Below are positions 22,966 to 31,273 of a DNA stretch of 33,433 nt, piece after piece (position 1 is the first letter of the stretch; each line of letters begins with the position of its first letter). The stretch comes from Lentisphaeria bacterium. Lineage in GTDB: Bacteria > Verrucomicrobiota > Lentisphaeria > Victivallales > Victivallaceae. The notes beneath the pieces are model-generated. The model saw nothing but the letters and a program-made list of their open reading frames with translations, was not told the origin of the DNA and did not search any database. The stretch spans positions 1 through 33,433 of the forward strand of contig JAFSYV010000278.1 in NCBI GenBank assembly GCA_017443585.1. The letters are read 5' to 3'. A program made the position numbers and the translations under genes.

Positions 22966-23778
22966 ATGGTCGATTACGGATTGAAGGACAAGGTGGCCCT
23001 CGTCACGGGAACGAACAACCCGCAGGGGATCGGCGCGGCGACGGCCCTCGCCTTCGCCCGCGAAGGGGCCAAAACGGTCCTGGTCTACAAAAAGGTGCTC
23101 CGGCCCTTCGACCGGAGCAGGACCGGCGGCAACGGGCCGGACAGGTACTACGCGGCCAACGCGGGAAATGCCGACGCCGTGGAAAGCAGACTCAAGGAGA
23201 TGAACGCGGAGTACCTCATCCTCGAAAGCGACATTTCCGACGAAGACGCGGTGAAGAAGATCTACGAAGCGGCCCTGGCGCGTTTCGGCAGGGTCGACAT
23301 TCTGGTCAACAATGTCGCCGTGGACGATGAAACCGGTCTCGACACGATCGAAAGGATCACGCCCGAGGTGATCGACAATACTTTTGCGGTCAACGTCCGG
23401 GGCAGCATCCTCATGATGCGGGAACTGATCGCCCGCAGGAGCGATCACGGCAGGATCATCAACATTTCCACCGACGCCTCCCAGGTCTTCGCCGGACAGA
23501 TCACCTATGGCGCGAGCAAGGCGACCTTGGAGGCCCTCACCCGGAGCGTCGCCCTCGAAGTCGGGAAATACGGGATCACCGTGAACTGCGTCGCCCCCGG
23601 CCCGACCCAGACGGGCTGGATCGATACCGAACTGGAAAAAGCGGTCGTTCCGCTGATCCCCATGGGCAAACTGATCCGGCCCGAAGAGATCGCCGAAACC
23701 ATTCTCTTTCTGGCGAGCGGACAGGCGGGAATGCTCACGGGGCAGATAATAAAGGTCTCCGGCGGCCACGCCCTCTGA
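22966..23778 (+). CDS. Short-chain dehydrogenase/reductase
   Basis: 270 residues from ATG 22966 behind AAGGGGGA. A Rossmann cofactor site, VALVTGTNNPQGIGAATALA, is followed by DISDEDA, NNVAVDD, the catalytic NIS serine, Tyr181 and Lys185 (YGASK) and a proline-glycine turn, CVAPGPTQT. It has the FabG/3-oxoacyl-ACP reductase-like order, with an extra stretch (RPFDRSRTGGNGPDRYY) between strands 2 and 3. That insertion is not usual in FabG, so the substrate is left open. It ends 1 bp from the convergent SUFU-domain gene. Confidence 0.85.
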   Translation: MVDYGLKDKVALVTGTNNPQGIGAATALAFAREGAKTVLVYKKVLRPFDRSRTGGNGPDRYYAANAGNADAVESRLKEMNAEYLILESDISDEDAVKKIYEAALARFGRVDILVNNVAVDDETGLDTIERITPEVIDNTFAVNVRGSILMMRELIARRSDHGRIINISTDASQVFAGQITYGASKATLEALTRSVALEVGKYGITVNCVAPGPTQTGWIDTELEKAVVPLIPMGKLIRPEEIAETILFLASGQAGMLTGQIIKVSGGHAL

Positions 23779-23779
23779 G

Positions 23780-24532
23780 TCACTCTTGCGGGACGTAATT
23801 CTTTCTGGCGATGTCGACGGGGCGACAGGCGATCTCCTTCAGGAGCTTTGCCAGTTCTTCCGAACCGTGTTTCTCGGCGTAGTCGATCTCCTCCGCATAA
23901 ACCGGGACCACCTGCAGAAACCGGACGGCATTGCCTTGCGGGAAGACGATCCGGGCGGCATCGGCGGGATAATTTTCGGGGCAATCGAAGAACACGCCGG
24001 CGAGATGCGTATTTTCGGCAAACGGGCCCAGGGAAATGGTGTGGCCCCGGCCGATCCAGGTGGATTCCTCCCAGGGGAACCGGGCGAGAAAACGGAGCAG
24101 CCTCATGGGCCAGGCGAACTCGATCTTCTTCATGGACGCTTCATCCGTCGGCCAATCGGCGGGCAGGGAAAGCATGAGTTCGATCCGGTCGGGCGCCTTG
24201 CCCCGGTCCGCCCGCGGCAAGGCCATGCGCCGGGCCCCCATGCCGCAGGTGAAGAGCCGCAGGCAGGGGTATTTTTCCGTCGGCTCGATGATATAGATGT
24301 CGATGTGCATTCCGTCGGGGGAGGATATTTCGTGGAAAACCGACTTGCAGGGACCGAAATTGGTCTCCAGATGTTTTTCGAAGGCATCGGCCTCTTCCGG
24401 AGAGTAGGTTTTCCGCGAATCACGCTTGCCGCCGGGCCGCTTTTTCACCACGAAAATGAGCAGACCGGCCGCGATGACGGCCAAAGCCAGGCCCGATAAA
24501 AAATAAACGCTGTTCGTCTGGATCCACTGCAT
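23780..24532 (-). CDS. Membrane-anchored SUFU-domain protein
   Basis: 250 residues from ATG 24532 behind GGGGAGG. One membrane helix at residues 9-29, a KKRPGGKRDSRK linker, then a domain of the suppressor-of-fused type: FHEISSPDGMHIDIYIIEPT, LFTCGMGARRMALP, RIELMLSLPADWP and GHTISLG. In animals SUFU regulates Hedgehog signalling; in bacteria such domains occur as immunity proteins or as uncharacterised soluble proteins. A membrane tether is unusual. The late part (VRFLQVVPVYAEEIDYAEK) matches the C-terminal half of the family. Its own promoter lies at 24581-24609. Confidence 0.75.
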   Translation of the reverse strand: MQWIQTNSVYFLSGLALAVIAAGLLIFVVKKRPGGKRDSRKTYSPEEADAFEKHLETNFGPCKSVFHEISSPDGMHIDIYIIEPTEKYPCLRLFTCGMGARRMALPRADRGKAPDRIELMLSLPADWPTDEASMKKIEFAWPMRLLRFLARFPWEESTWIGRGHTISLGPFAENTHLAGVFFDCPENYPADAARIVFPQGNAVRFLQVVPVYAEEIDYAEKHGSEELAKLLKEIACRPVDIARKNYVPQE

Positions 24533-24580
24533 TGCGCCTACCTCCCCGAATTGACGAAAGAATCGATGAACTCCCGCATT

Positions 24581-24609
24581 AATATACCCCGTCCCGGCCC
24601 GAATTGCAA
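24581..24609 (-). promoter_or_regulatory. Promoter of the SUFU-domain gene
   Basis: Minus strand: TTGCAA (24609-24604), 17 bp, TATATT (24586-24581), about 50 bp upstream of ATG 24532. Confidence 0.75.
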
Positions 24610-24731
24610 GCCCGGCTGCGGTATAAAAACCCGAACCGGCCCCGGATTTTCGAATCCGTCCCGTTCGTGCCGTGGATTCCCATATTTCCGGCGGGGTCGG
24701 CAGGGGGAAAATCCCCGGGAGCCCATCGCCT

Positions 24732-25670
24732 TCAGCCATCCTGTTCCGGGATCCCGGCGGACCGGGCGTCGCGGGCGGAAAAGAAACATTGTTCCCACCG
24801 GTGATTGAGATGATCCCGGAAGAAGACGCCGTACTCGCCGTCGCCGTAGTAGTCGAAAAAGGCGCCGCGGACCGTCGTGCCGCGCAGGTGATCCAGCGAC
24901 GCGATGTCGAATTGACAGACCGGGGAATCCTCGACCGTCGAGATCTGGCGGTAAAGGTTTTCCTTTGCCCACACCGCGTCCCCGATGTGCGCGTGTCCGT
25001 AAAAGTGGGCGCGGAAATTCGGCGGCAGCGGCAGCATCTGGGCCAGGATGTCCGACGGCCGGTTGCCGCCGGGGAAGGCGCAGTGCGCGAAAGTGAATAC
25101 CGGTTTCCCCGTATCGGCGAAGCGTTTCTTGAGAGAAGTCCACGCCTCCCGGCGATAGGGATAGTTCGGCGCGGCGGGCAGGGTCTGGTGCTCCGCCCGC
25201 CAGCTGCCGTCGGCGGCGGCATGTCCGGAAAGAAAGAGCATCGTGAACTCGGGGAACTCTTCGCAGAACCAGAAATCGGAAAAACTCGGAGCCAGATGCC
25301 AGTTCTTTTTCCCCTTCACGGCCTCGAAGAAGGGGACCTGCGGCTTCTCCCCCCGCGCGACCATTGTCCGGTAGTAATCGAACTCGTGATTCCCCAGACA
25401 GTGATAGATCGGCAGCCGGAGAGAGTCCAATTTCCCGACCTGCATGTCGATCATGATCCGGAGTTTTTCCGGATCGCTCCCCTCGGCGGCGTCGCCGAGA
25501 CTGCAGACCGCCTCCGCCCCCGAGTCCAGTCGTTCGAAATCGGAAAACGCCGCCTCGAAGTAGCGTTCCGCCCGCTCCGGTTCGCTCTGCTGCAGGTCGG
25601 AGATCAGCCAGAAACGGCGGAGCGCCTCCCTGCGCGCGCTTTTGAAGACCGCATCCAGTGAAAATGCCAT
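24732..25670 (-). CDS. Calcineurin-like metallophosphoesterase
   Basis: 312 residues from ATG 25670 behind GAGGTG. Metal-binding motifs in order: Asp25 in ISDLQ, Gly59-Asp60 in SLGDAA, the catalytic GNHE at 93-96, His in TFAHCAF, and GHAH near 237-240. There is no signal peptide. These enzymes hydrolyse phosphomono- or diesters (nucleotides, phosphoproteins, UDP-sugars); the substrate is not readable here. It starts 36 bp after the hybrid kinase gene, so the two are probably co-transcribed and the esterase may act on that pathway. The C-terminus is Arg/Gly/Pro-rich and unremarkable. Confidence 0.85.
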   Translation of the reverse strand: MAFSLDAVFKSARREALRRFWLISDLQQSEPERAERYFEAAFSDFERLDSGAEAVCSLGDAAEGSDPEKLRIMIDMQVGKLDSLRLPIYHCLGNHEFDYYRTMVARGEKPQVPFFEAVKGKKNWHLAPSFSDFWFCEEFPEFTMLFLSGHAAADGSWRAEHQTLPAAPNYPYRREAWTSLKKRFADTGKPVFTFAHCAFPGGNRPSDILAQMLPLPPNFRAHFYGHAHIGDAVWAKENLYRQISTVEDSPVCQFDIASLDHLRGTTVRGAFFDYYGDGEYGVFFRDHLNHRWEQCFFSARDARSAGIPEQDG

Positions 25671-25706
25671 AAAACACCTCGGGGTTTTGCGCGTTCCGCC
25701 GTTCCG

Positions 25707-28700
25707 CTATACGGCGAACCGTTTCAATTCCTTCAGAAGTTCATCGACTTTCAGCGGCTTGGCGATGTGGCCGTTCATGCCCGCGCGCAGGGACCTTTCC
25801 CGGTCCTCCTCGAAGGCGTTGGCGGAAAAGGCGATGATCTTCAATCTCTCCCCGCCGGGAAGTTTGCGGATGAGGGAGGTCGCCTCGTACCCGTCCATCA
25901 CCGGCATCTGGACATCCATCAGGACGAAGTCGTAGGCATCGGCGCCCTTCTTCCGGATCATGTCCACCGCAACTTGGCCGTTGGGGGCGGTGTCGACGAT
26001 CATGCCCTGCTCCTCGAGCAGCAGCACCCCGATCTTCTGGTTGAGGCTGCTGTCGTCGACCATCAGGACCTTCTTGCCGCGGAACGACAAGGTCCGTTCT
26101 TCCCCGGCCGCCGGCTCGGGACCGCCCTCCCCGCAGAACTGCAGGAGCGCCCGGCGCAGATCGGAAAGGAAGAGCGGCTTCGCGAGGAATCCCGTGACTC
26201 CCGCCTCTCTTGCCTCCTTTTCGATGTCGGCCCAGTCGTAAGCGGTCAGGATGATGATGGAAGCGTCCCCCCCCACGGCCCCGCGGATGCGGCGAACCGT
26301 TTCGATTCCGTCCATTTCCGGCATCTGCCAGTCGACGATGTAGACCTTGAAGGGATCGCCGTGGCGGAGCGATTCCGCCGCGCGGATGACGGCCTCCTTG
26401 CCCGAAGCGCACCATTCGCTGCGCATCCCGGCCTGCCGGAGCATGTCGGCGACGCTCTGGCAGGTGTTCACGTCGTCATCCACGACCAGACCGTGCAGGT
26501 CCTTCACTTCCGGGAGCACGGGATCGGCGGCTTTCTTCTCCGCGATCCGGAAATCCAGCGAAACGACGAATTCGGTCCCCTCGCCCTTCTTCGAGCGGAC
26601 CGAGATCCGGCCCCCCATCATGTCCACGATGTTCCTGGTGATGGCCATTCCGAGTCCGGTCCCCTGGATGCCCGAGACCGTGGAGTTTTCTTCCCGCGTG
26701 AAGGGATCGAAGATCGTTTCGGCGAACTCCTCGCTCATGCCGATCCCGTTGTCCCGGCACCGGAATTCGAACGAGGCGTAGCCCGCGCCCGTCACGGCCT
26801 TCTGGATGATCCGCAGCGAGATCTTCCCGCCCGGATTCGTGTACTTGATTGCGTTGGAGATCAAGTTGAGCAGCACCTGATTGAGGCGCATCTTGTCGCA
26901 GTACACCAGCTCGTTCCGGACGTCCGCCGCATCGATGAGGAATTCGTGCCGTTTCGCCTGCATGTCCGCCCGGACGATCTCCCGCAGCGCGTGGATGATC
27001 TCCGCCAGAGACTCCGGCTTCTCGTTCAGGGTCATCTTGCCGGACTCGATCCGGCTCATGTCCAGGACGTCGTTGATCAGCGCAAGGAGATGCTCCGAGG
27101 AGCGCGCGATGGTGGCGAGATAATCCTCGACGCGGTCCTTGTCGTCGATGTGTTTCGCCGCAAGCCCGGTGAAGCCGATGATGGCGTTCATGGGGGTCCG
27201 GATATCGTGGGACATGTTGCTCAGGAAGGCGGTCTTGGCCCGGCTGGCGGCCTGGGCCATCTGCAATGCGTCTTCGAGTTCGTTCTGCTTCTTCTCGAGC
27301 TGTTCCCGCAGTTCGGATTCCTGCCGCCGCTGTTTCTCGATGGTTTCGGAGTACTCCGTCAGCTCCCGGTTGATCCCCGCCAGTTTCCGGTTGCTGACCC
27401 GGTAGCCGATCAAGGCGACGATCAATGCGACGATGCCCGCGACCGTGACGATCACGGGCAGGATATGGTCCTGCAGGAAGTCCATCATGGAATAGGTGTA
27501 GATCCGCCCCATGTAGGAATAGGCGGCCTTGTTGATGAAATCGGGGTCGAGGATCGTCAGACCGCGGTTCATCAGCAGCATGAGCCCGATGTTGTCCTCC
27601 GCGAAAGCCATGTGGATCTGGAAGTCGCTTTTGGCCCGCACCGTCCTGAGCGCATGGTATTTGCCCGGCTTCAGCAGGGCCTCCGACCGGAACCCGTTCA
27701 GGAACGTGCCGTCCAATGTGCCGTCCAGCACACCGTCGAGGCAGCCCTGGATGTCGTCGTGAAGCACGATCTTCGAATTCGGATAAGAATCCCTGGAGTA
27801 GTAGTACTGCATCAGGTTGTGCCGGTTGACGCCGATGCGCTTGTTCTTGCCGTCGCCGTAATCGTCCAGATAAGCAAGGTTGCTGGCGATGGTCGCCAGG
27901 CTTTTGCCGCCGATGATGCGGTAATCGTGCTTGACCGAATTGCTGACGTAAGCGGGGAACATCAGGTCGATCTTTCCCGCTTCGACCGCCTTGTATCCTT
28001 CCCGCTGATCGTCGAAGCAGATGAACTCCACCTTCAGTTTGTTTTCCAGTTTCAAAGCCTTGAGGAGCTCGCCTATGATTTCGATACATGCGCCGATGGG
28101 CCGGCCGTTTTCATCTTTTGCGGAAAAGGGGAGATATTTGTCGAAAAAGCCCACCCGGAGCACCTTGTGGCCGGCAAGCCATTTCCTTTCCTCAGTCGTC
28201 AGGTTGCGGCTCAGGACGGTATCGGAAAAGTACCGCTCCTGAAGCCGGGAAAAATAGAAGAGGTCGTTGTTGAGGACCTTTTCCATGGCGGAATTGATGT
28301 CGGCGATCAGATCGGGCCGGTTTTTGCCCGCCACCAGATAATAGGCGGACGCCCCGACCTTTTCGACCGCCGAGAGATCGCGTTTCGCCAGCATGCTGAG
28401 TTCGAGATCGAGATCGATCTTTCCGGCATACAAATCCGCCTCTTTCTTCGAAATCTCCTCATATTCGATGAGTTTGAAATCCACATTCTTTTTTCTGCAC
28501 CATTCTCTCAGGAGTTCGGCCAATATCGTCCCGCTCGTAACCCCTACTTTCTTGCCGTTCATGGACTTATAGTCACCGGGAGTGATGGAAGTGTTCTCTG
28601 CCGAAGAATACAGGTAGTAGTATTCATATCCCATCGGATCGTTCGGGAACAAAAACTCTTCAGCGCGTTCCTTCGTGTAGCTGATTTCATAGATGAGATC

Positions 28701-29006
28701 GACCTTCCCCGCCCGAAGCAGTCTCACGCTGTCGAAAAAACTGGAGCACGGAACATATTTCACATCCCATCCGGCGTAGGCCCCGATGGTCTGGATATAG
28801 TCGTAAGCGTAGCCGGAAACGGGCTTGTTCTGCTCGTCCACGATCATCTGCCGGTTGAATTCCTGATAGGCGACCCGGACGACTTTCCGGGGACTTTTTT
28901 CCGCGCCCCCGAGCGCCCAGGACAAAAGGAAAAGCATCATGCATAAGAAAGAAATCGTCCGGCGAAGCGAAATCCCGGCCGCTCTCCAATGCCCGTATCT
29001 TGTCAT
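25707..29006 (-). CDS. BvgS-like hybrid sensor histidine kinase
   Basis: 1099 residues from ATG 29006 behind AGGAGG; a longer frame upstream is out of register with that signal. Signal/anchor at 12-33. Two tandem periplasmic solute-binding type 3 domains (about 45-265 and 275-510; VRVAYQEFNRQ and LRVGFFDKYLPFSA starts). A membrane helix (about 520-545). A coiled-coil region. HisKA with His600 in SHDIRTPMNAIIGF, and HATPase (GIGMSEEFAETIFDPF, GTGLGMAI). Then two receiver domains with Asp892 (VDWQMPEMDG) and Asp1031 (MDVQMPVMDG). It senses a small molecule in the periplasm, probably an amino acid, and relays phosphate through its receivers. No Hpt domain is visible, so the last step needs an external partner such as the receiver protein at 10484. 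Confidence 0.9.
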   Translation of the reverse strand: MTRYGHWRAAGISLRRTISFLCMMLFLLSWALGGAEKSPRKVVRVAYQEFNRQMIVDEQNKPVSGYAYDYIQTIGAYAGWDVKYVPCSSFFDSVRLLRAGKVDLIYEISYTKERAEEFLFPNDPMGYEYYYLYSSAENTSITPGDYKSMNGKKVGVTSGTILAELLREWCRKKNVDFKLIEYEEISKKEADLYAGKIDLDLELSMLAKRDLSAVEKVGASAYYLVAGKNRPDLIADINSAMEKVLNNDLFYFSRLQERYFSDTVLSRNLTTEERKWLAGHKVLRVGFFDKYLPFSAKDENGRPIGACIEIIGELLKALKLENKLKVEFICFDDQREGYKAVEAGKIDLMFPAYVSNSVKHDYRIIGGKSLATIASNLAYLDDYGDGKNKRIGVNRHNLMQYYYSRDSYPNSKIVLHDDIQGCLDGVLDGTLDGTFLNGFRSEALLKPGKYHALRTVRAKSDFQIHMAFAEDNIGLMLLMNRGLTILDPDFINKAAYSYMGRIYTYSMMDFLQDHILPVIVTVAGIVALIVALIGYRVSNRKLAGINRELTEYSETIEKQRRQESELREQLEKKQNELEDALQMAQAASRAKTAFLSNMSHDIRTPMNAIIGFTGLAAKHIDDKDRVEDYLATIARSSEHLLALINDVLDMSRIESGKMTLNEKPESLAEIIHALREIVRADMQAKRHEFLIDAADVRNELVYCDKMRLNQVLLNLISNAIKYTNPGGKISLRIIQKAVTGAGYASFEFRCRDNGIGMSEEFAETIFDPFTREENSTVSGIQGTGLGMAITRNIVDMMGGRISVRSKKGEGTEFVVSLDFRIAEKKAADPVLPEVKDLHGLVVDDDVNTCQSVADMLRQAGMRSEWCASGKEAVIRAAESLRHGDPFKVYIVDWQMPEMDGIETVRRIRGAVGGDASIIILTAYDWADIEKEAREAGVTGFLAKPLFLSDLRRALLQFCGEGGPEPAAGEERTLSFRGKKVLMVDDSSLNQKIGVLLLEEQGMIVDTAPNGQVAVDMIRKKGADAYDFVLMDVQMPVMDGYEATSLIRKLPGGERLKIIAFSANAFEEDRERSLRAGMNGHIAKPLKVDELLKELKRFAV

Positions 29007-29084
29007 TTGGACCTCCTCTCGGCTGGGGCCGGCAAGGTCCGGATCGTTTCCGTACGCATCATGCCGATCCTTGCGGCCCCTCAT

Positions 29085-29113
29085 AATATAGCACGTTTCC
29101 CGGCGAAGTGCAA
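29085..29113 (-). promoter_or_regulatory. Promoter of the hybrid kinase operon
   Basis: Minus strand: TTGCAC (29113-29108), 17 bp, TATATT (29090-29085). Confidence 0.75.
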
Positions 29114-29166
29114 GTCGGACGTCTCCGGACAAAAACCGCCGTATGGGGCCATTCCCCGGGATCCTC

Positions 29167-29195
29167 TTGATTTTTTCGCCTTTCCGTGCTATACT
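29167..29195 (+). promoter_or_regulatory. Promoter of the flavin-reductase-like gene
   Basis: TTGATT (29167-29172), 17 bp, TATACT (29190-29195). It is divergent from the kinase promoter, 53 bp apart between -35 boxes. Confidence 0.75.
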
Positions 29196-29230
29196 AAGCG
29201 GGAACACCAAAATGAAGGGACCTGATCGAA

Positions 29231-29773
29231 ATGCTGAAAGAGTATCCGTTGAACCGAGTTTTCACCCTGATCGAACCCGGCCCGGCGCTGCTGGTGACCA
29301 CCGCTGAGGGGCGGAAGAAGAATGTGATGACCATAACCTGGTCGCTGGCCATGAGTTTTTCCCCGACCTTCGGGATCGTCACCGGGTCGTGGAACCATTC
29401 CTTCGACACTTTGATGAAGACGCGCCAGTGTGTGGTCGCCGTCCCCGGCGTGGACCTGATCGGCAAGGTCATCGGCATCGGGACCTGTTCCGGGACCGAC
29501 ACGGACAAGTTCAAAAAATTCTCCCTCACCGCCAGGAAGGCGAAAGAGGTCGAAGCTCCCCTCATCGAAGAGTGTCTTTACAACATGGAGTGCGAAGTCG
29601 CCGACTATGTCGAGGACCACGGGATAATCGTTCTGTCGTGTCTCCGCGCCTGGGAGAACCCGGACCGCGCCGAGCGGCGGACCTTCCACGCCGTCGGCGA
29701 CGGCACATTCGTCGCCGACGGCGAGAAGTTCGATCTCCGCAAGGAAATGGCTTCCAAGCTTCCGCCCCTCTGA
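29231..29773 (+). CDS. Flavin-reductase-domain (FMN-binding split-barrel) protein
   Basis: 180 residues from ATG 29231, about 35 bases after the -10 element; GAAGGGACC is its ribosome site. The fold signature of the DIM6/NTAB flavin reductases is visible: PALLVTTAEGRKKNVMTITW, then SWNHSFDTLMKTRQCVVAVP and IGIGTCSGTDTDKF. Enzymes of this group bind FMN and reduce flavins or small substrates with NAD(P)H. It is a single gene under its own promoter, with a strong hairpin at 29821-29845 after it. Confidence 0.82.
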   Translation: MLKEYPLNRVFTLIEPGPALLVTTAEGRKKNVMTITWSLAMSFSPTFGIVTGSWNHSFDTLMKTRQCVVAVPGVDLIGKVIGIGTCSGTDTDKFKKFSLTARKAKEVEAPLIEECLYNMECEVADYVEDHGIIVLSCLRAWENPDRAERRTFHAVGDGTFVADGEKFDLRKEMASKLPPL

Positions 29774-29820
29774 CTGCCGGGGCCGCGGCCCGCCCCCCGG
29801 ATGAAGGGGAAGTCCTGTTC

Positions 29821-29845
29821 CCGGCGCTCCGCGGCGGAGCGCCGG
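29821..29845. terminator. Hairpin in the convergent intergenic region
   Basis: Perfect 11-bp stem CCGGCGCTCCG / CGGAGCGCCGG with a CGG loop, between the ends of the flavin-reductase gene and the GTPase operon. There is no T-tract on either strand; it may act as a bidirectional stop or as an mRNA-end stabiliser. Confidence 0.5.
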
Positions 29846-29859
29846 AAGGGGGGGAAGTT

Positions 29860-30255
29860 TTACTTGCTCAGCACCTTGTGGAGCAGGACGCCTCCGCCGA
29901 CGACGGCGGCGCCGGCGACGAAGCCCACCACCATGCCCGCGATGGCGTCCTCGTTGAAGATGTCGGCGAGATCCGGGTTGGGGCACACGATCTCCCCTTC
30001 GGTGTCGTCGTCCTCCTCCTCCGCCTCCTCTTCTTCGTCATCGTCCGGATCTTCTCCGGGGGGTTCCGGCTCCGGGGGATTCCCGGTTTCCGGGGCATCT
30101 TCGCGTTCGAAGGTCTTCCCGGTCAAGACGGTCAGAGCCTCTTCCAGTTTCCGCTTGAGTTCCTCGTCGTTTCCGACGGCTTCCAGCAGTCTTTTGATGG
30201 AGTCGATGACGCTTTCGGCGGCAGCGGCGGTGTCGGTGTTTCTGCTTTCTTCCAT
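29860..30255 (-). CDS. Acidic tail-anchored small protein
   Basis: 131 residues. Residues 10-45 are a charged helix (SIKRLLEAVGNDEELKRKLE). The middle (about 55-90) is a Pro/Glu/Asp stretch of very low complexity with a run of more than fifteen acidic residues. A single membrane span closes the protein (GMVVGFVAGAAVVGGGVLL, then HKVLSK). So the acidic part would hang in the cytoplasm from a C-terminal anchor. It lies 3 bp after the second GTPase gene and is the last gene in the four-gene operon. No family recognised; an acidic partner for the basic surfaces of the GTPases is conceivable. Confidence 0.65.
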   Translation of the reverse strand: MEESRNTDTAAAAESVIDSIKRLLEAVGNDEELKRKLEEALTVLTGKTFEREDAPETGNPPEPEPPGEDPDDDEEEEAEEEDDDTEGEIVCPNPDLADIFNEDAIAGMVVGFVAGAAVVGGGVLLHKVLSK

Positions 30256-30258
30256 GAT

Positions 30259-31272
30259 TCACTCCTCCTCGATCTTGTTTTCTTTCCAGTTGGTGTTTTT
30301 GGATTCCTTTTCACCTTCGATGAACTTTTCCCGGAGTTCATCCGCGTCCAGCTTCATGCCCGAGGCGAAAAAGGCCTTCGCGGCCTTGCCGACGCCGTAG
30401 GTGATCCCGGCGGCGATGGGCACTTTCAAAAACGGCAGGAAACTTGCCGCCAGCTTCCCCGCGACGGAGCCGCCCGCCACCCCGGCGAGCATGGTGAGGA
30501 TGCTCTTGTCCACGGCGTAGCCGTAAGCCGCGCCGATCCGGTAGATCATGTACGCCTCGTTGGCCATCAGGGGCGCGACGTCGGCCAGCGGGAGCGGGAT
30601 CAGCGCGATCGCCGCCGCCCGGCCGGCCCCCCAGTTGATGTAACCGTCGGCCTCGTCGCCCGCCCGGCGTTCCCAGCGGGCGCGCATGTTGACGTAATAG
30701 GTGTTCCAGCGGTTGCGGAAGCTGAAGAGCTCATCGTCGGCGCCGTCGATGGCGCGGGCGGTCATTTCCAGCGCCCGGTCGAGCAGCTGGGCAAGTCCCG
30801 TCCGGTTGTGGCTGGAAATCATCACGATCCGCTCCGCCGGGAGCAGATCCAGCAGCTGGGACATCATGGCTTCGGTCTGCTCCCTGCGCAGCGTTTCGGA
30901 CTTGGTGACCACCAGCAGCACCTTGTCGGAAAACTGCTCGATGAGCCTGGCGTCCGCGGACTGTATCCTCGCGCCGGAGCCGTCCACGCAGTACCAGATG
31001 TTGTGGACGAGATTTTCCACGGAATCGGAGCTCAGGCGTTTGACCACTTCGCCCATGATGAAAGAGGAATACTGTTCCACGGTCCGGCCGGGCTCCATGC
31101 CCTCGCTGTCGATGAAATTGGCGACGTCGGTCTCGTAGACGTCAAAGCCGCGGGTCGTGGCTTCGGCGTCGCCGATGGCCTCATCCGGAACAGTCCCCGC
31201 GTGGGTCACCGCCTGAATGAGGCTGGTCTTCCCCGCGCCGGTCTTGCCGCAGACGAGAATGTTGGGTTTCAT
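30259..31272 (-). CDS. DUF697-type membrane GTPase, second of a tandem pair
   Basis: 337 residues. G1 GKTGAGKT at 9-16, G3 DSEG at 55-58, G4-like TKSE at 123-126 (the usual Asp replaced by Glu), and a G5-like SSHNRTGL at 153-160. It shares with its upstream neighbour the NILVCG start and the IWYCVDGSGARIQSAD motif typical of YfjP/Era-like 'ribosome-binding-type' GTPases. Residues 220-310 are DUF697-like hydrophobic helices (AAIALIPLPLADVAPLM, LTMLAGVAGGSVAGKLAA, GITYGVGKAAKAFF), so it is membrane-associated. It starts 1 bp after the first GTPase gene. The altered G4 suggests changed guanine specificity. Confidence 0.75.
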   Translation of the reverse strand: MKPNILVCGKTGAGKTSLIQAVTHAGTVPDEAIGDAEATTRGFDVYETDVANFIDSEGMEPGRTVEQYSSFIMGEVVKRLSSDSVENLVHNIWYCVDGSGARIQSADARLIEQFSDKVLLVVTKSETLRREQTEAMMSQLLDLLPAERIVMISSHNRTGLAQLLDRALEMTARAIDGADDELFSFRNRWNTYYVNMRARWERRAGDEADGYINWGAGRAAAIALIPLPLADVAPLMANEAYMIYRIGAAYGYAVDKSILTMLAGVAGGSVAGKLAASFLPFLKVPIAAGITYGVGKAAKAFFASGMKLDADELREKFIEGEKESKNTNWKENKIEEE

Positions 31273-31273
31273 G

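Noticed and set aside
24538-24579. 13-codon leader peptide before the SUFU gene
   Set aside because: Its ATG lies within a few bases of the -10 element, upstream of the expected transcription start.
25767-28946. Long plus-strand open frame opposite the hybrid kinase
   Set aside because: The composition is that of an antisense shadow; the kinase domains on the minus strand are unambiguous.
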